The translations under genes and the position numbers were made by a program. DNA of 64,000 bases from Bacillus changyiensis (GTDB lineage: Bacteria > Bacillota > Bacilli > Bacillales > Bacillaceae): NCBI RefSeq assembly GCF_027706145.1, contig NZ_JAQFWW010000001.1:62001-126000 (forward strand), in the 5' to 3' direction. How positions within the stretch are numbered: position 1 is the stretch's first letter; each line of letters starts with the position of its first letter. This document shows positions 55,803-64,000 of this stretch, in pieces. A model generated the notes under the pieces. It had not been told where the DNA came from. It saw only the letters and a program-made list of their open reading frames with translations, and ran no database searches.

Positions 55803-56204
55803 TTGCTCATTGAGATCGTTCAAATCGTTGGATTAGGAATGATTGCGACCTTCCTCAGCCTGATTGTCAAAGAGCAAAAACCAACATTTGCTTTTATGAT
55901 TATCGTGTTTACCGGTTGTGCTATTTTTTTATTTTTAGTAGATCAAGTCTACCACATCATTCGCATGATCGAGAAGATCGCCTCCAACGCAAATATCAAT
56001 ATGACATATGTTGAAACCATTCTGAAAATTATTGGAATCGCTTATATTGCTGAATTTGGCGCCCAAATAACAAAAGATGCTGGACAAGGAGCGATCGCCT
56101 CAAAAATCGAGCTGGCAGGCAAAATTCTCATATTAGTCATGGCTATCCCAATCTTAACTGTCGTTATTGAAACCATCATTAGGTTGATTCCTTCTATGTC
56201 TTAA
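55803..56204 (+). CDS. spoIIIAD: SpoIIIAD
   Basis: A 133-residue membrane protein with four hydrophobic segments, strongly conserved (IVQIVGLGMIATFLSLIVKEQKPTFAF). It begins with TTG at 55803, just after a run of Gs that may serve as ribosome site. It overlaps the next open frame by one base. Confidence 0.92.
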   Translation: MLIEIVQIVGLGMIATFLSLIVKEQKPTFAFMIIVFTGCAIFLFLVDQVYHIIRMIEKIASNANINMTYVETILKIIGIAYIAEFGAQITKDAGQGAIASKIELAGKILILVMAIPILTVVIETIIRLIPSMS

Positions 56205-56224
56205 TGAAAGGAGGATTTTTGAAT

Positions 56225-57424
56225 GTGAAGCGTGCTCTAGTCTGGCTGTTTGTTATCGGAATTGCTTGCACCGGGTCCCGACATGTACAAGCTTCGGAAA
56301 ATCATGAGGAAACGGTGGACCCCGCTAGAAAAACAGCAGAAATGATGGCAGAAAAACAAATGAATTCACTGGAAATCGATCGGGTCTCAGAGTTCTGGAA
56401 TAAGATCATGACTGAATATGGCGGGCATCTTCCAGAAAGTCAAAAAGGGAGTTTGTTGGAATTTATTAAGGGAGATAAGCATTTTTCGCCAGAAGAATGG
56501 GTCAAGGCCCTTTTTTCTTACTTATTTCATGAAGTACTAACGAATGGAAAACTGCTAGGGACGCTCATTCTTTTAACAATATTTTGTACACTATTACAAC
56601 TTTTACAAAATGCGTTTCAACAAAGTACGGTAAGTAAAGTGGCTTATGCGATTGTATATATGGTGTTAATTATTTTGGCTTTAAACAGTTTTCAGATTGC
56701 GATCGCATATGCGAATCAAACCATTCAAACAATGACCAGTTTTATCTTGGCACTTATTCCTATGCTTCTTGCACTTATGACAACATCTGGAGGAGCTGCT
56801 TCAGCCGCTTTCTTCCATCCAGTCATTCTCTTTTTAATGAATACGAGCGGTCTGTTTATCCAGTATGTCGTGCTCCCACTTTTATTTTTATCAGCTATTC
56901 TGAGCATTGTCAGTACGATGACAGAACAATATAAAGTCACGCAGCTTGCCCAACTGCTAAGAAATGCCGCAATTGGCACACTTGCCGCGTTTTTAACGAT
57001 ATTTCTAGGTGTCATCTCTGTTCAGGGTGCTTCAGCTGCAGTAGCGGACGGAATTGCTTTAAGAACTGCAAAGTTTATTACGGGAAATTTCATTCCCGTA
57101 TTGGGTCGAATGTTTACTGAAGCAACAGATACAGTCATTAGCGCTTCCCTTTTGCTTAAAAACACTGTCGGGATTTTAGGAGTGGCGATCTTATTATGTA
57201 TTGCCGCATTTCCGGCTATTAAAGTGCTCTCACTAGCTCTCATTTACAAACTGGCCGCCGCAGTTTTGCAGCCCTTGGGAGGAGGTCCTGTGATCAGCTG
57301 TCTTGGTGTCATCAGCAAAAGCGTGATCTATATTTTTGCGGCAATGGCCATCGTTTCGCTTATGTTTTTCCTAAGTTTAACTGTGATCATTACCGCAGGG
57401 AATCTGACCATGATGATGAAGTAG
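56225..57424 (+). CDS. spoIIIAE: SpoIIIAE, polytopic channel component
   Basis: A multi-pass protein of the SpoIIIA-SpoIIQ complex, 399 residues, the B. subtilis length. It has an N-terminal signal-like segment (about 1-23), a soluble part to about 105, and seven hydrophobic segments. The GTG at 56225 is chosen because AAAGGAGG lies 10 bases upstream and the signal is then N-terminal; ATG 56204 and TTG 56219 fit the site less well. Confidence 0.9.
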   Translation: MKRALVWLFVIGIACTGSRHVQASENHEETVDPARKTAEMMAEKQMNSLEIDRVSEFWNKIMTEYGGHLPESQKGSLLEFIKGDKHFSPEEWVKALFSYLFHEVLTNGKLLGTLILLTIFCTLLQLLQNAFQQSTVSKVAYAIVYMVLIILALNSFQIAIAYANQTIQTMTSFILALIPMLLALMTTSGGAASAAFFHPVILFLMNTSGLFIQYVVLPLLFLSAILSIVSTMTEQYKVTQLAQLLRNAAIGTLAAFLTIFLGVISVQGASAAVADGIALRTAKFITGNFIPVLGRMFTEATDTVISASLLLKNTVGILGVAILLCIAAFPAIKVLSLALIYKLAAAVLQPLGGGPVISCLGVISKSVIYIFAAMAIVSLMFFLSLTVIITAGNLTMMMK

Positions 57425-57435
57425 GGGGGTCTGTC

Positions 57436-58095
57436 GTGGGATTTTTGACAGAATGGCTGACAAATATTATTTTATTTATCTTGCTTGCAACGATTATCGA
57501 TATGCTCTTGCCGAATTCGAGCATGAAAAAATACGCAAAAATGGTGATCAGTCTACTCTTGATTGTCGTGATCTTAAACCCAATCTTTAAATTGTTCCGC
57601 ACAGATCCAGATATTATTTTTGAAAAATTGACCAAAAATGGACAAGTTCATCCTGAAAAAATAAAAAGTCAGCTAAATTCAGAAAAAAAAGAAATACAAG
57701 CTTCACAACAAGCATATATTTTAGAACAGATGGCAGACCAATTAAAAAACAATGCAGAGGAGCTGTTCAATCATGACAAATATGTGATAGAACGAGTTAA
57801 ACTCTCAGCCGCTGGCGAGCTCAAGTCAGAGAAGGATGTTTTTGGACAAATAGAAGTCGCTGTTTTTATGGATTCCGCTTCCCAAAAAACTGTCCAAGCT
57901 ATTTCTCCTGTTGACATTGATACAGGGGAAAGTTACCAATCCAAACACGAACAAAACGAAAAAGAGATTGAAAATATAAAGCATCGGCTTGCAGACATTT
58001 GGGAAATAAGCCCCGATAAGATTACTGTTCATTTAGAAGGGGGGGAACAAAGCGGCAATGAACAAAAGAACTTGGATCGACAAACTGATCGGTAA
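57436..58095 (+). CDS. spoIIIAF: SpoIIIAF
   Basis: A 219-residue protein with two N-terminal membrane segments (about 7-24 and 33-52) and a soluble C-terminal domain that faces the intermembrane space. It has a ring-building motif like those of SpoIIIAG and SpoIIIAH (KSEKDVFGQIEVAVF). It begins with GTG at 57436 after TAGGGGGG. Its last 38 bases overlap spoIIIAG. Confidence 0.9.
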   Translation: MGFLTEWLTNIILFILLATIIDMLLPNSSMKKYAKMVISLLLIVVILNPIFKLFRTDPDIIFEKLTKNGQVHPEKIKSQLNSEKKEIQASQQAYILEQMADQLKNNAEELFNHDKYVIERVKLSAAGELKSEKDVFGQIEVAVFMDSASQKTVQAISPVDIDTGESYQSKHEQNEKEIENIKHRLADIWEISPDKITVHLEGGEQSGNEQKNLDRQTDR

Positions 58096-58735
58096 CTTGC
58101 TCCCAAAAGAGGGAAAAACGAAACTGACAAAATATCACTACTTTTTACTTCTATTTGTTCTAGGTGTTTCCTTCATGCTCTTAAGCCAAATCTTATCTTC
58201 CGAGCCTTCTCAAGATCAAGCGGCTTTTCCTGCATCATCAAAAACGCAGACGCATAGCCCTAAAGCTGGCAGTGAAAAAGAAGTGTTTAAACCTTCAGGA
58301 ACTGATAAACCAAAGGACTCTATTAAAGATTATGAACAAGAGTATGAGAATCAATTGAAAGAAATATTAGAAACGATCATCGGTGTTGAGGATGTCTCAA
58401 TTGTTGTCAATGTTGATGCGACATCATTGAAAGTGTTTGAAAAAAATCGAAAATCACAAGAAACAACAACAGATGAAACGGATAAACAAGGTGGTAAACG
58501 AACCGTCTCAGAACACAATTCCGATGAAGAGATCGTCATCATCAAAAATGGTGAGACGGAAACCCCAGTTATTGTTCAGACGAAAAAACCTGATATTAGA
58601 GGTGTACTCGTTGTCGCTCAAGGAGTGGACAACGTTCAAATAAAAAAAACTATTATTGAAGCGGTGACAAGGGTACTTGATGTTCCGAGCCATCGTGTCG
58701 CTGTTGCCCCTAAAAAAATGAAGGAGGATTCATAA
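58058..58735 (+). CDS. spoIIIAG: SpoIIIAG, ring-forming protein
   Basis: A 225-residue single-pass protein. The membrane segment is at about 25-45, and a Ser/Lys/Pro-rich linker follows. The ring-building domain (EILETIIGVEDVSIVVNVDATS onward) oligomerises into the large ring of the mother cell-forespore channel. AGGGGGGGAA precedes the ATG. It overlaps spoIIIAF by 38 bases. Confidence 0.92.
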   Translation: MNKRTWIDKLIGNLLPKEGKTKLTKYHYFLLLFVLGVSFMLLSQILSSEPSQDQAAFPASSKTQTHSPKAGSEKEVFKPSGTDKPKDSIKDYEQEYENQLKEILETIIGVEDVSIVVNVDATSLKVFEKNRKSQETTTDETDKQGGKRTVSEHNSDEEIVIIKNGETETPVIVQTKKPDIRGVLVVAQGVDNVQIKKTIIEAVTRVLDVPSHRVAVAPKKMKEDS

Positions 58736-59362
58736 ATGATGCTGAAAAAACAAACGGTTTGGCTACTTACAATGTTAAGTCTCGTTGTTGTGCTAAGTGT
58801 TTACTACATTATGTCCCCTGAAGGTGAAAATGTCGTCTCCATTGATAAAGAACAAGTCGCTTCAGAAAAAGAAAAGCCGATGGAGGAGCAACCTGTTAAA
58901 GAAAAAGATATAGAATCAAAAGACAAACCTGAAGGTAAACAAGATAAAGAAACTTCGGCTCACGAACAAAGTGATCAAAATGCTAATGTTGTGACAAAGG
59001 AATCTTCTGATAAAGATTTATTTACAACCTATCGGATGGAAATGGAAGATCAGCGCAGTAAAATGAGAGAAGAATTAAACGAAATTGTTAGAAGTGACAA
59101 AGCATCCGCAAAAGAAAAAAGTGAAGCTTATGATAAAATGACGGAGCTAAGCGATGCGGAAGGTACTGAAAAAACATTGGAAACCCTTATTAAAACAAAA
59201 GGATATGAAGATGCTTTGGTTAATGCCGATGGTGATAAAGTAAATATTACCGTCAAATCAAAGGATCATTCAAAATCAGCAGCTATTGATATCATCGATA
59301 TCGTGAAAAAAGAAGTGAACAAACTAAATGATGTTGCGATCACATTTGAACCTGCAAAATAA
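58736..59362 (+). CDS. spoIIIAH: SpoIIIAH, SpoIIQ-binding protein
   Basis: A 208-residue single-pass protein that zips to forespore SpoIIQ across the intermembrane space. It has a membrane segment (about 8-26), a long charged linker rich in Glu/Lys (about 38-85), and an EscJ/PrgK-like domain (YRMEMEDQRSKMREELNEI, then TVKSKDHSKSAAIDIIDIV). The first of two adjacent ATGs fits the AAGGAGG site. It is the last gene of the operon. Confidence 0.93.
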   Translation: MMLKKQTVWLLTMLSLVVVLSVYYIMSPEGENVVSIDKEQVASEKEKPMEEQPVKEKDIESKDKPEGKQDKETSAHEQSDQNANVVTKESSDKDLFTTYRMEMEDQRSKMREELNEIVRSDKASAKEKSEAYDKMTELSDAEGTEKTLETLIKTKGYEDALVNADGDKVNITVKSKDHSKSAAIDIIDIVKKEVNKLNDVAITFEPAK

Positions 59363-59400
59363 AAAGATTTCCCCGCCATGATAAGGCGGGATTTTTTTTA
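59361..59400 (+). terminator. spoIIIA operon terminator
   Basis: CCCGCC (59372-59377) and GGCGGG (59385-59390) are followed by an eight-T run. Confidence 0.85.
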
Positions 59401-59438
59401 TGAAATGAAGGACGAGAGAGAGAGCTGTCATGTTGTAG

Positions 59439-59467
59439 TTGAATTCGCTCTCCTACTCCTGTAAGAT
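59439..59467 (+). promoter_or_regulatory. Sigma-A promoter of accB-accC
   Basis: TTGAAT (59439-59444) and TAAGAT (59462-59467) are 17 bases apart. Transcription would begin near 59474, giving a leader of about 60 bases that holds the palindrome described next. Confidence 0.65.
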
Positions 59468-59478
59468 GAATATAGTAT

Positions 59479-59501
59479 GTACTTTTAGTACTAACTAATA
59501 A
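59479..59501 (+). promoter_or_regulatory. FapR-like palindrome in the accBC leader
   Basis: TTAGTACTAA (59485-59494) is a perfect palindrome. Read over 17 bases, TTAGTAC plus the following ten agree with the FapR operator TTAGTACCTAGTACTAA at 13 of 17 positions. The adjacent GTACT/AGTAC pair (59479-59491) adds symmetry. Control by FapR would tie carboxylase supply to malonyl-CoA; not demonstrated here. Confidence 0.4.
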
Positions 59502-59532
59502 TGAAAAATTTATTCATTAGGAGTGCGATAGC

Positions 59533-60015
59533 ATGTTAAACATTGATGAAATTAGACAACTGATTAAATTAATTGATGAATCGTCAATAGATGAATTTAC
59601 ATATGAAAATGAAGGATCAAAAATAGAGCTTAAAAAGCGAAACAATCAGCCTGTTCAGATGGTTCAAGAAGCACCAGTTGTCTCAACACAAGCTTCTCCT
59701 GCACAAACTCAAGTACAGCAGCCTCCTGTTCAGGAGAAACCAGTTAACCAGGAAGCGGCAAGCGCTCATGAAAATCTTCATAAAATCACATCTCCGATGG
59801 TCGGAACATTTTATGCATCATCTTCACCTGATGCTGATCCATATGTAACGATAGGTTCAAAAATAAATGATTCTACGGTGGTCTGCATTGTGGAAGCGAT
59901 GAAGCTGTTCAATGAAATTGAAGCTGAAGTGAAAGGCGAAATTGTTGAAGTTCTAGTGGAAAACGGTCAGCTTGTAGAATATGGACAACCTTTATTTTTA
60001 GTAAAAGCAGAGTAA
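59533..60015 (+). CDS. accB: Acetyl-CoA carboxylase biotin carboxyl carrier protein
   Basis: The carrier of acetyl-CoA carboxylase, which starts fatty acid synthesis. The 160-residue protein has a helical N-terminal part, a Pro/Gln-rich linker (about 38-75) and a C-terminal biotinyl domain. The biotinylated Lys124 lies in EAMKLFN. AGGAGTGCG precedes the ATG. It is co-transcribed with accC (11-base gap). Confidence 0.95.
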   Translation: MLNIDEIRQLIKLIDESSIDEFTYENEGSKIELKKRNNQPVQMVQEAPVVSTQASPAQTQVQQPPVQEKPVNQEAASAHENLHKITSPMVGTFYASSSPDADPYVTIGSKINDSTVVCIVEAMKLFNEIEAEVKGEIVEVLVENGQLVEYGQPLFLVKAE

Positions 60016-60026
60016 GGAGTATTAAG

Positions 60027-61379
60027 ATGATAAAAAAGCTATTAATTGCGAACAGAGGAGAAATCGCCGTTAGAATCATCAGATCTTGTAAAGAGCTAGG
60101 CATTGATACGGTAGCGGTCTACTCAGAAGCAGATAAAGACGCACTTCATGTTCAGATGGCGGATGAAGCATTTTGCATCGGTCCGAAGTTCTCAAAAGAC
60201 AGCTACTTAAATATCACCAATATTGTAAGTGTTGCTAAGATGACTGGGACAGACGCGATTCACCCTGGTTATGGTTTTTTAGCTGAAAACGCCGATTTTG
60301 CTGAGCTTTGCGAACAAGTAAATGTAACTTTCGTCGGTCCGACAGCAGAAGCAATCTCAAAAATGGGAACGAAAGATGTTGCAAGAGAAACGATGAAAGC
60401 GGCCGGTGTCCCGATTGTACCAGGGTCTAAAGGGATTATCGAAGAAATCGAAGATGCGGTTTCATTGGCACGTGATATTGGGTATCCTGTCATTATAAAG
60501 GCAACAGCAGGCGGTGGTGGAAAAGGCATCCGTATCGCCCGTACGGAAGAAGAATTGATCAACGGCATTAAGATCACACAACAGGAGGCCGCCACAGCAT
60601 TTGGAAATCCAGGTGTGTATATTGAAAAGTATATAGAAGATTTCAGACATGTTGAAATTCAAGTGCTTGCTGACACACATGGAAACACAATTCATCTTGG
60701 TGAGCGGGATTGTTCAATTCAAAGGAGGCTACAAAAGTTACTTGAAGAAACCCCTTCACCTGCTTTAGATGAGAAGATTAGAGAACAGATGGGACAAGCA
60801 GCTGTTAAAGCGGCAGAAGCCGTTCAATATACAGGTGCAGGAACGGTCGAATTTATTTATGACTACCGTGAGCAAAAATTTTATTTTATGGAAATGAATA
60901 CTCGGATTCAGGTTGAACATCCAGTTACTGAGATGGTGACTGGTGTAGACTTAATCAAAGAGCAAATCAAAGTTGCTTCAGGGGAAAGATTAAGTCTTTT
61001 CCAAAATGATGTGACATTTACTGGATGGGCAATGGAATGTCGGATTAATGCGGAAAATCCTGAGAAAAACTTCATGCCTTCGGCAGGGAAAATCGAGATG
61101 TACCTTCCCCCAGGTGGCCTAGGTGTTAGAATCGATTCAGCGGTTTATCCAGGTTACACGATCCCACCTTACTATGACAGCATGATTGCCAAAGTGATCA
61201 CATATGGAAAGACTAGGGATGAAGCAATTTCAAGAATGAAGCGGGCTTTAAGCGAGTTTGTAATTGAGGGAATTCACACAACAATCCCTTTCCATCTAAA
61301 ATTATTGGAGCATGAAACATTTGTAAGCGGAGAATTTAATACAAAGTTTTTAGAAATATTTGATGTGATGGGGTCGTAA
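60027..61379 (+). CDS. accC: Acetyl-CoA carboxylase biotin carboxylase subunit
   Basis: ATP-dependent carboxylation of biotin on AccB. The 450-residue ATP-grasp enzyme has the glycine-rich loop [10 protein letters not shown] (near 160), [10 protein letters not shown] and [20 protein letters not shown] precedes the ATG. The carboxyltransferase genes accD and accA lie elsewhere. Confidence 0.96.
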   Translation: MIKKLLIANRGEIAVRIIRSCKELGIDTVAVYSEADKDALHVQMADEAFCIGPKFSKDSYLNITNIVSVAKMTGTDAIHPGYGFLAENADFAELCEQVNVTFVGPTAEAISKMGTKDVARETMKAAGVPIVPGSKGIIEEIEDAVSLARDIGYPVIIKATAGGGGKGIRIARTEEELINGIKITQQEAATAFGNPGVYIEKYIEDFRHVEIQVLADTHGNTIHLGERDCSIQRRLQKLLEETPSPALDEKIREQMGQAAVKAAEAVQYTGAGTVEFIYDYREQKFYFMEMNTRIQVEHPVTEMVTGVDLIKEQIKVASGERLSLFQNDVTFTGWAMECRINAENPEKNFMPSAGKIEMYLPPGGLGVRIDSAVYPGYTIPPYYDSMIAKVITYGKTRDEAISRMKRALSEFVIEGIHTTIPFHLKLLEHETFVSGEFNTKFLEIFDVMGS

Positions 61380-61399
61380 TTTTTACGGAGGTGAGTGAA

Positions 61400-61810
61400 T
61401 TGAAAAATGACAATAGTTTATTGGAAATGAACCAGGAAGAAAATCATTTAGGTAAAGTGGAAATTGCACCTGAAGTGATTGAGGTCATTTCTGGAATTGC
61501 TGCATCTGAAGTCGAGGGAATTGCCGAAATGAGAGGTAATTTTGCAACTGGTGTTGTAGAACGGTTTGGAAAGAAAAACCATGGTAAAGGTGTTAAAGTT
61601 GACTTGTCTGAAGAGGGAATTACAATTGATGTATATTGCGTGGTATCATTTGGTGTTTCAATCCCGAAAATTGCTAAAACGGTTCAAGATAATATTCGTC
61701 AGACGCTCCTTAACATGACTTCTCTTTCTATTAATGAAATTAATGTTCATATCGTAGGCATTCAATTTGATCATAAGACACAAGAAGTAGAAATTGATCA
61801 AGAGATCTAG
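61400..61810 (+). CDS. yqhY: Asp23/Gls24 family protein YqhY
   Basis: A 136-residue Asp23-family protein with the core IAPEVIEVISGIAASEVEGIAEMRG. It is cytoplasmic and lacks a membrane segment. YqhY sits next to accBC in many Firmicutes; in B. subtilis its loss is reported to disturb acetyl-CoA carboxylase activity, giving suppressors in acc genes. TTG 61400 fits GGAGGTGAG; GTG 61391 lies inside that site. Confidence 0.85.
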   Translation: MKNDNSLLEMNQEENHLGKVEIAPEVIEVISGIAASEVEGIAEMRGNFATGVVERFGKKNHGKGVKVDLSEEGITIDVYCVVSFGVSIPKIAKTVQDNIRQTLLNMTSLSINEINVHIVGIQFDHKTQEVEIDQEI

Positions 61811-61831
61811 TACGACGACTAATTAGCAGAA

Positions 61832-61864
61832 GAACCAAGGGGAATGTCGGCCCTTTGGTTTTTT
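61832..61864 (+). terminator. accBC-yqhY terminator
   Basis: AACCAAGGGG (61833-61842) and CCCTTTGGTT (61851-61860) form a stem with one mismatch, followed by T's. Confidence 0.8.
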
Positions 61865-61934
61865 CATGTTCGATTGATCATTTAGATCAAAACACGAATA
61901 TTTTTTACTGTTTTATCTGTATTATTCGGTTGTA

Positions 61935-61963
61935 TTCACATGCGGAAAGCATAAAAATATGAT
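61935..61963 (+). promoter_or_regulatory. Sigma-A promoter of nusB
   Basis: TTCACA (61935-61940) and TATGAT (61958-61963) are 17 bases apart, each matching the consensus at 5 of 6 positions. It serves nusB and probably folD and xseA. Confidence 0.75.
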
Positions 61964-62016
61964 ATGATCTCTTTGTGCCTGAAGCAGCAAAGAGGATTAA
62001 AGGAGAAATAAAAAGA

Positions 62017-62406
62017 ATGAAAAGAAGAGCAGCAAGAGAAAAGGCTTTACAATCCCTATTCCAGATTGATGTCAGTCATATAGAACCAAAGGAAGCAATG
62101 GAACATGCCTTAGGTAACCAAGAAAGTGATGCATTTTTCGAACAGCTTGTTTATGGAGTTTTAGATCATCAAGAAAAAATTGACGAAATGATTTCACGTC
62201 ATCTTATCAATTGGAAACTGGACAGGTTGGCCAATGTAGATCGTGTCATTTTACGGATTGCAGCTTTTGAAATGATGTTCTTAAATGAAATACCAGTCAA
62301 TGTCTCGATGAATGAAGCGATTGAACTTGCAAAGCAATTTGGAGATGACAAATCGGCGAAGTTTATAAACGGTATGCTTTCTAACATTAAATCTGACTTA
62401 GAATAA
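62017..62406 (+). CDS. nusB: Transcription antitermination factor NusB
   Basis: NusB binds boxA RNA with NusE and supports rRNA transcription. The 129-residue all-helical protein opens with the RNA-binding [20 protein letters not shown] and has [33 protein letters not shown] 62017 is used because it gives the family N-terminus; a longer frame has no support. folD follows after 16 bases. Confidence 0.94.
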   Translation: MKRRAAREKALQSLFQIDVSHIEPKEAMEHALGNQESDAFFEQLVYGVLDHQEKIDEMISRHLINWKLDRLANVDRVILRIAAFEMMFLNEIPVNVSMNEAIELAKQFGDDKSAKFINGMLSNIKSDLE

Positions 62407-62422
62407 TTTAGGAGGAGAGCAA

Positions 62423-63271
62423 ATGACAGCAACCATCATCGATGGAAAAGAAACAGCAAAACAAAAACGTGGGCAGTTGGCCAAGGAAGTTGAAGAACTA
62501 AAAAAACAAGGAGTAACTCCGGGATTAGCCGTTATTTTAATTGGTGATAATCCTGCTTCTCTTTCATATGTCCGTGGGAAGAAGAAGGTAGCTGAGGATA
62601 TGGGAATGCGTTTTCAGTTAGACCATTTTGACGAACATTTCACCGAAGAAGAGCTTCTAGCAGTGATTGACCAATACAACCAGAATGACGACTTTCACGG
62701 GATTCTTGTCCAGCTGCCTCTCCCAGATCATATTTCTGAACAAGCGGTGATTGAAAGAATCTCACCTGATAAAGATGTTGACGGTTTTCATCCACTAAAT
62801 ATCGGGAAAATGTTGCTTGGTGAAGAGACATTCCTACCTTGCACACCTGCAGGTATTATTGAATTGTTACATGAAACTAATATTGGTTTATCAGGAAAAG
62901 AAGTTGTTGTCGTTGGTAGAAGTCATATTGTTGGTAAACCAGTTGGTATGCTACTTCTGAATGAAAATGCGACCGTTACATATTGTCACTCAAGAACAGC
63001 TGATCTCACAGCTCATACGAAAAAAGCTGATATTCTCATTGTTGCAGTTGGTAAAGCGCATTTTATTCAAGCCGATCAAATAAAAGAAGGGGCAGTTGTG
63101 ATCGATGTCGGTGTCAACCGGCTTGAAAACGGTAAGCTTGTTGGAGATGTGGCGTTTGAAGAGGTGAAAGAAAAAGCTTCTTATATTACACCAGTCCCAG
63201 GTGGGGTCGGTCCGATGACGATTACGATGCTCGCCCATAATACGGTTAAATCTGCAAAACGATTGATTTAA
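62423..63271 (+). CDS. folD: Methylenetetrahydrofolate dehydrogenase/cyclohydrolase
   Basis: A bifunctional enzyme of one-carbon metabolism that oxidises 5,10-methylene-THF with NADP and hydrolyses methenyl-THF. The 282-residue protein shows [16 protein letters not shown] (catalytic Lys about residues 53-55), [10 protein letters not shown], the nucleotide site [11 protein letters not shown] and [19 protein letters not shown] precedes the ATG. It shares the nusB transcript. Confidence 0.96.
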   Translation: MTATIIDGKETAKQKRGQLAKEVEELKKQGVTPGLAVILIGDNPASLSYVRGKKKVAEDMGMRFQLDHFDEHFTEEELLAVIDQYNQNDDFHGILVQLPLPDHISEQAVIERISPDKDVDGFHPLNIGKMLLGEETFLPCTPAGIIELLHETNIGLSGKEVVVVGRSHIVGKPVGMLLLNENATVTYCHSRTADLTAHTKKADILIVAVGKAHFIQADQIKEGAVVIDVGVNRLENGKLVGDVAFEEVKEKASYITPVPGGVGPMTITMLAHNTVKSAKRLI

Positions 63272-63279
63272 CGACTAAG

Positions 63280-63312
63280 ACGTTCATTCGTGAGTAACTG
63301 ACGAATGAACGT
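63280..63312 (+). repeat. Perfect 12-bp hairpin between folD and xseA
   Basis: ACGTTCATTCGT (63280-63291) and ACGAATGAACGT (63301-63312) are exact complements with a 9-base loop. No T run follows, so it is unlikely to be a complete terminator; attenuation or mRNA processing is possible. Confidence 0.6.
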
Positions 63313-63344
63313 TCAGTCTGTTTGGCGAGAAAGGAGACTGTACC

Positions 63345-64000
63345 ATGAGCGAAGTTTCATTTGTCACGGTGACAGCTTTGACAAAGTATATTAAACGAAA
63401 ATTTGATGTAGACCCCCATCTTGATGACATTTGGATTAAAGGAGAACTATCAAATGTTAAAATACATAGCAGGGGGCATATTTATTTTACACTAAAAGAT
63501 GACAACGCTCGCATTCAGGCGATTATGTTTGCTAGACAGAATCAAAATCTTGGCTTCACACCGGAAGATGGAATGAAGGTTTTGGTTAGAGGTGGGATTT
63601 CGGTATATGAACCGAGTGGTCATTATCAACTCTATGCAAAAGAAATGCAACCTGATGGAATTGGTGCGTTGTATTTGGCATATGAGGAACTAAAGAGAAA
63701 GCTTTCAAAAGAAGGATTATTTGATGAACAATATAAAAAACCCATTCCTGCTTTTCCATCTATCATTGGTGTAGTGACTTCACCTACAGGAGCGGCTGTA
63801 CGGGATGTCATTACTACCATTAACAGAAGATACCCTCTCGTAAAAGTCATTGTCCTCTCAACCCTTGTCCAAGGAGACAACGCAAGTCGGTCGATCGTCA
63901 AAAGTATTGAGGAGGCCAATCGCAACCAGTTGTGTGATCTATTAATTATCGGACGTGGCGGAGGATCGATTGAAGAACTGTGGGCATTTAATGAAGAGAT
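63345..64000 (+). CDS. xseA: Exodeoxyribonuclease VII large subunit (cut by window end)
   Basis: The first 218 codons of the catalytic subunit of exonuclease VII, which degrades single-stranded DNA in repair. The N-terminal OB-fold reads [33 protein letters not shown], then [15 protein letters not shown] and [14 protein letters not shown], the catalytic domain signatures. AAAGGAG precedes the ATG at 63345. The rest lies beyond the window. Confidence 0.95.
   Translation, partial: MSEVSFVTVTALTKYIKRKFDVDPHLDDIWIKGELSNVKIHSRGHIYFTLKDDNARIQAIMFARQNQNLGFTPEDGMKVLVRGGISVYEPSGHYQLYAKEMQPDGIGALYLAYEELKRKLSKEGLFDEQYKKPIPAFPSIIGVVTSPTGAAVRDVITTINRRYPLVKVIVLSTLVQGDNASRSIVKSIEEANRNQLCDLLIIGRGGGSIEELWAFNEE

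Noticed and set aside
63632-63925. Minus-strand frame inside xseA
   Set aside because: Antisense shadow of a clearly coding gene.

Overview
This window is chromosomal DNA from a Firmicute of the genus Bacillus, a relative of B. subtilis but not that species. It is low in GC. Gene after gene follows the order I know from the B. subtilis yqf-yqg-yqh segment, and the regulatory signatures (SinR, Spo0A, PhoP, Zur, ComK, sigma-E) are typical of Bacillus. I see no prophage, insertion sequence, CRISPR array or other mobile element. B. subtilis names are used by recognising sequence and gene order, not from a database search.

Layout. 1-5.7 kb: zinc uptake (znuC-znuB) with its repressor zur, then a convergent group of yqfW, yqfX, ispG, yqfZ and yqgB. 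5.7-15.2 kb: yqgC, sodA, the transporter yqgE, the penicillin-binding protein pbpA, and the phosphate operon pstS-C-A-BA-BB behind a clear Pho box. 15.3-21.8 kb: yqzD-yqzC, rpmGA, yqgN, yqgO, a shortened gluP, a GerA/SpoVAF-type germination gene, yqgQ and glcK. 22-28.2 kb: yqgS, yqgT, yqgU, yqgV, yqgW, yqgX, yqgY and tRNA-Gln. 28.3-33 kb: the competence pseudopilus operon comGA-GG with yqzE, then yqzG. 33-36.2 kb: the biofilm matrix operon tapA-sipW-tasA and, convergent to it, sinI-sinR, which control it. 36.2-43 kb: yqhG and yqhH, then a tandem glycine riboswitch ahead of gcvT-gcvPA-gcvPB. 43.4-46.4 kb: the glycine betaine importer opuAA-AB-AC, which lies elsewhere in B. subtilis. 46.5-53.5 kb: yqhL, lipM, mntR, yqhO, yqhP, yqhQ, yqhR, papA and efp. 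53.7-59.4 kb: yqhV and the mother-cell operon spoIIIAA-AH behind a sigma-E promoter. 59.4-64 kb: accB-accC, yqhY, nusB, folD and the start of xseA.

Departures from the B. subtilis plan are the main points of interest. GluP lacks its C-terminal TPR domain. A GerA/SpoVAF-like gene sits directly after it, and its ribosome binding site can pair with an upstream 11-base complement. The same window also carries yqhR, whose B. subtilis product (FigP) is reported to partner SpoVAF. yqgA, yqhS (aroQ) and the group mgsR-rsbRD-yqhB are missing from their usual places. opuA has been placed behind the glycine cleavage operon, and znuCB is linked to zur. A FapR-like palindrome lies in the accBC leader. I found no convincing new multi-gene system. 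The window is mostly conserved core genome with a few rearranged or decayed spots.
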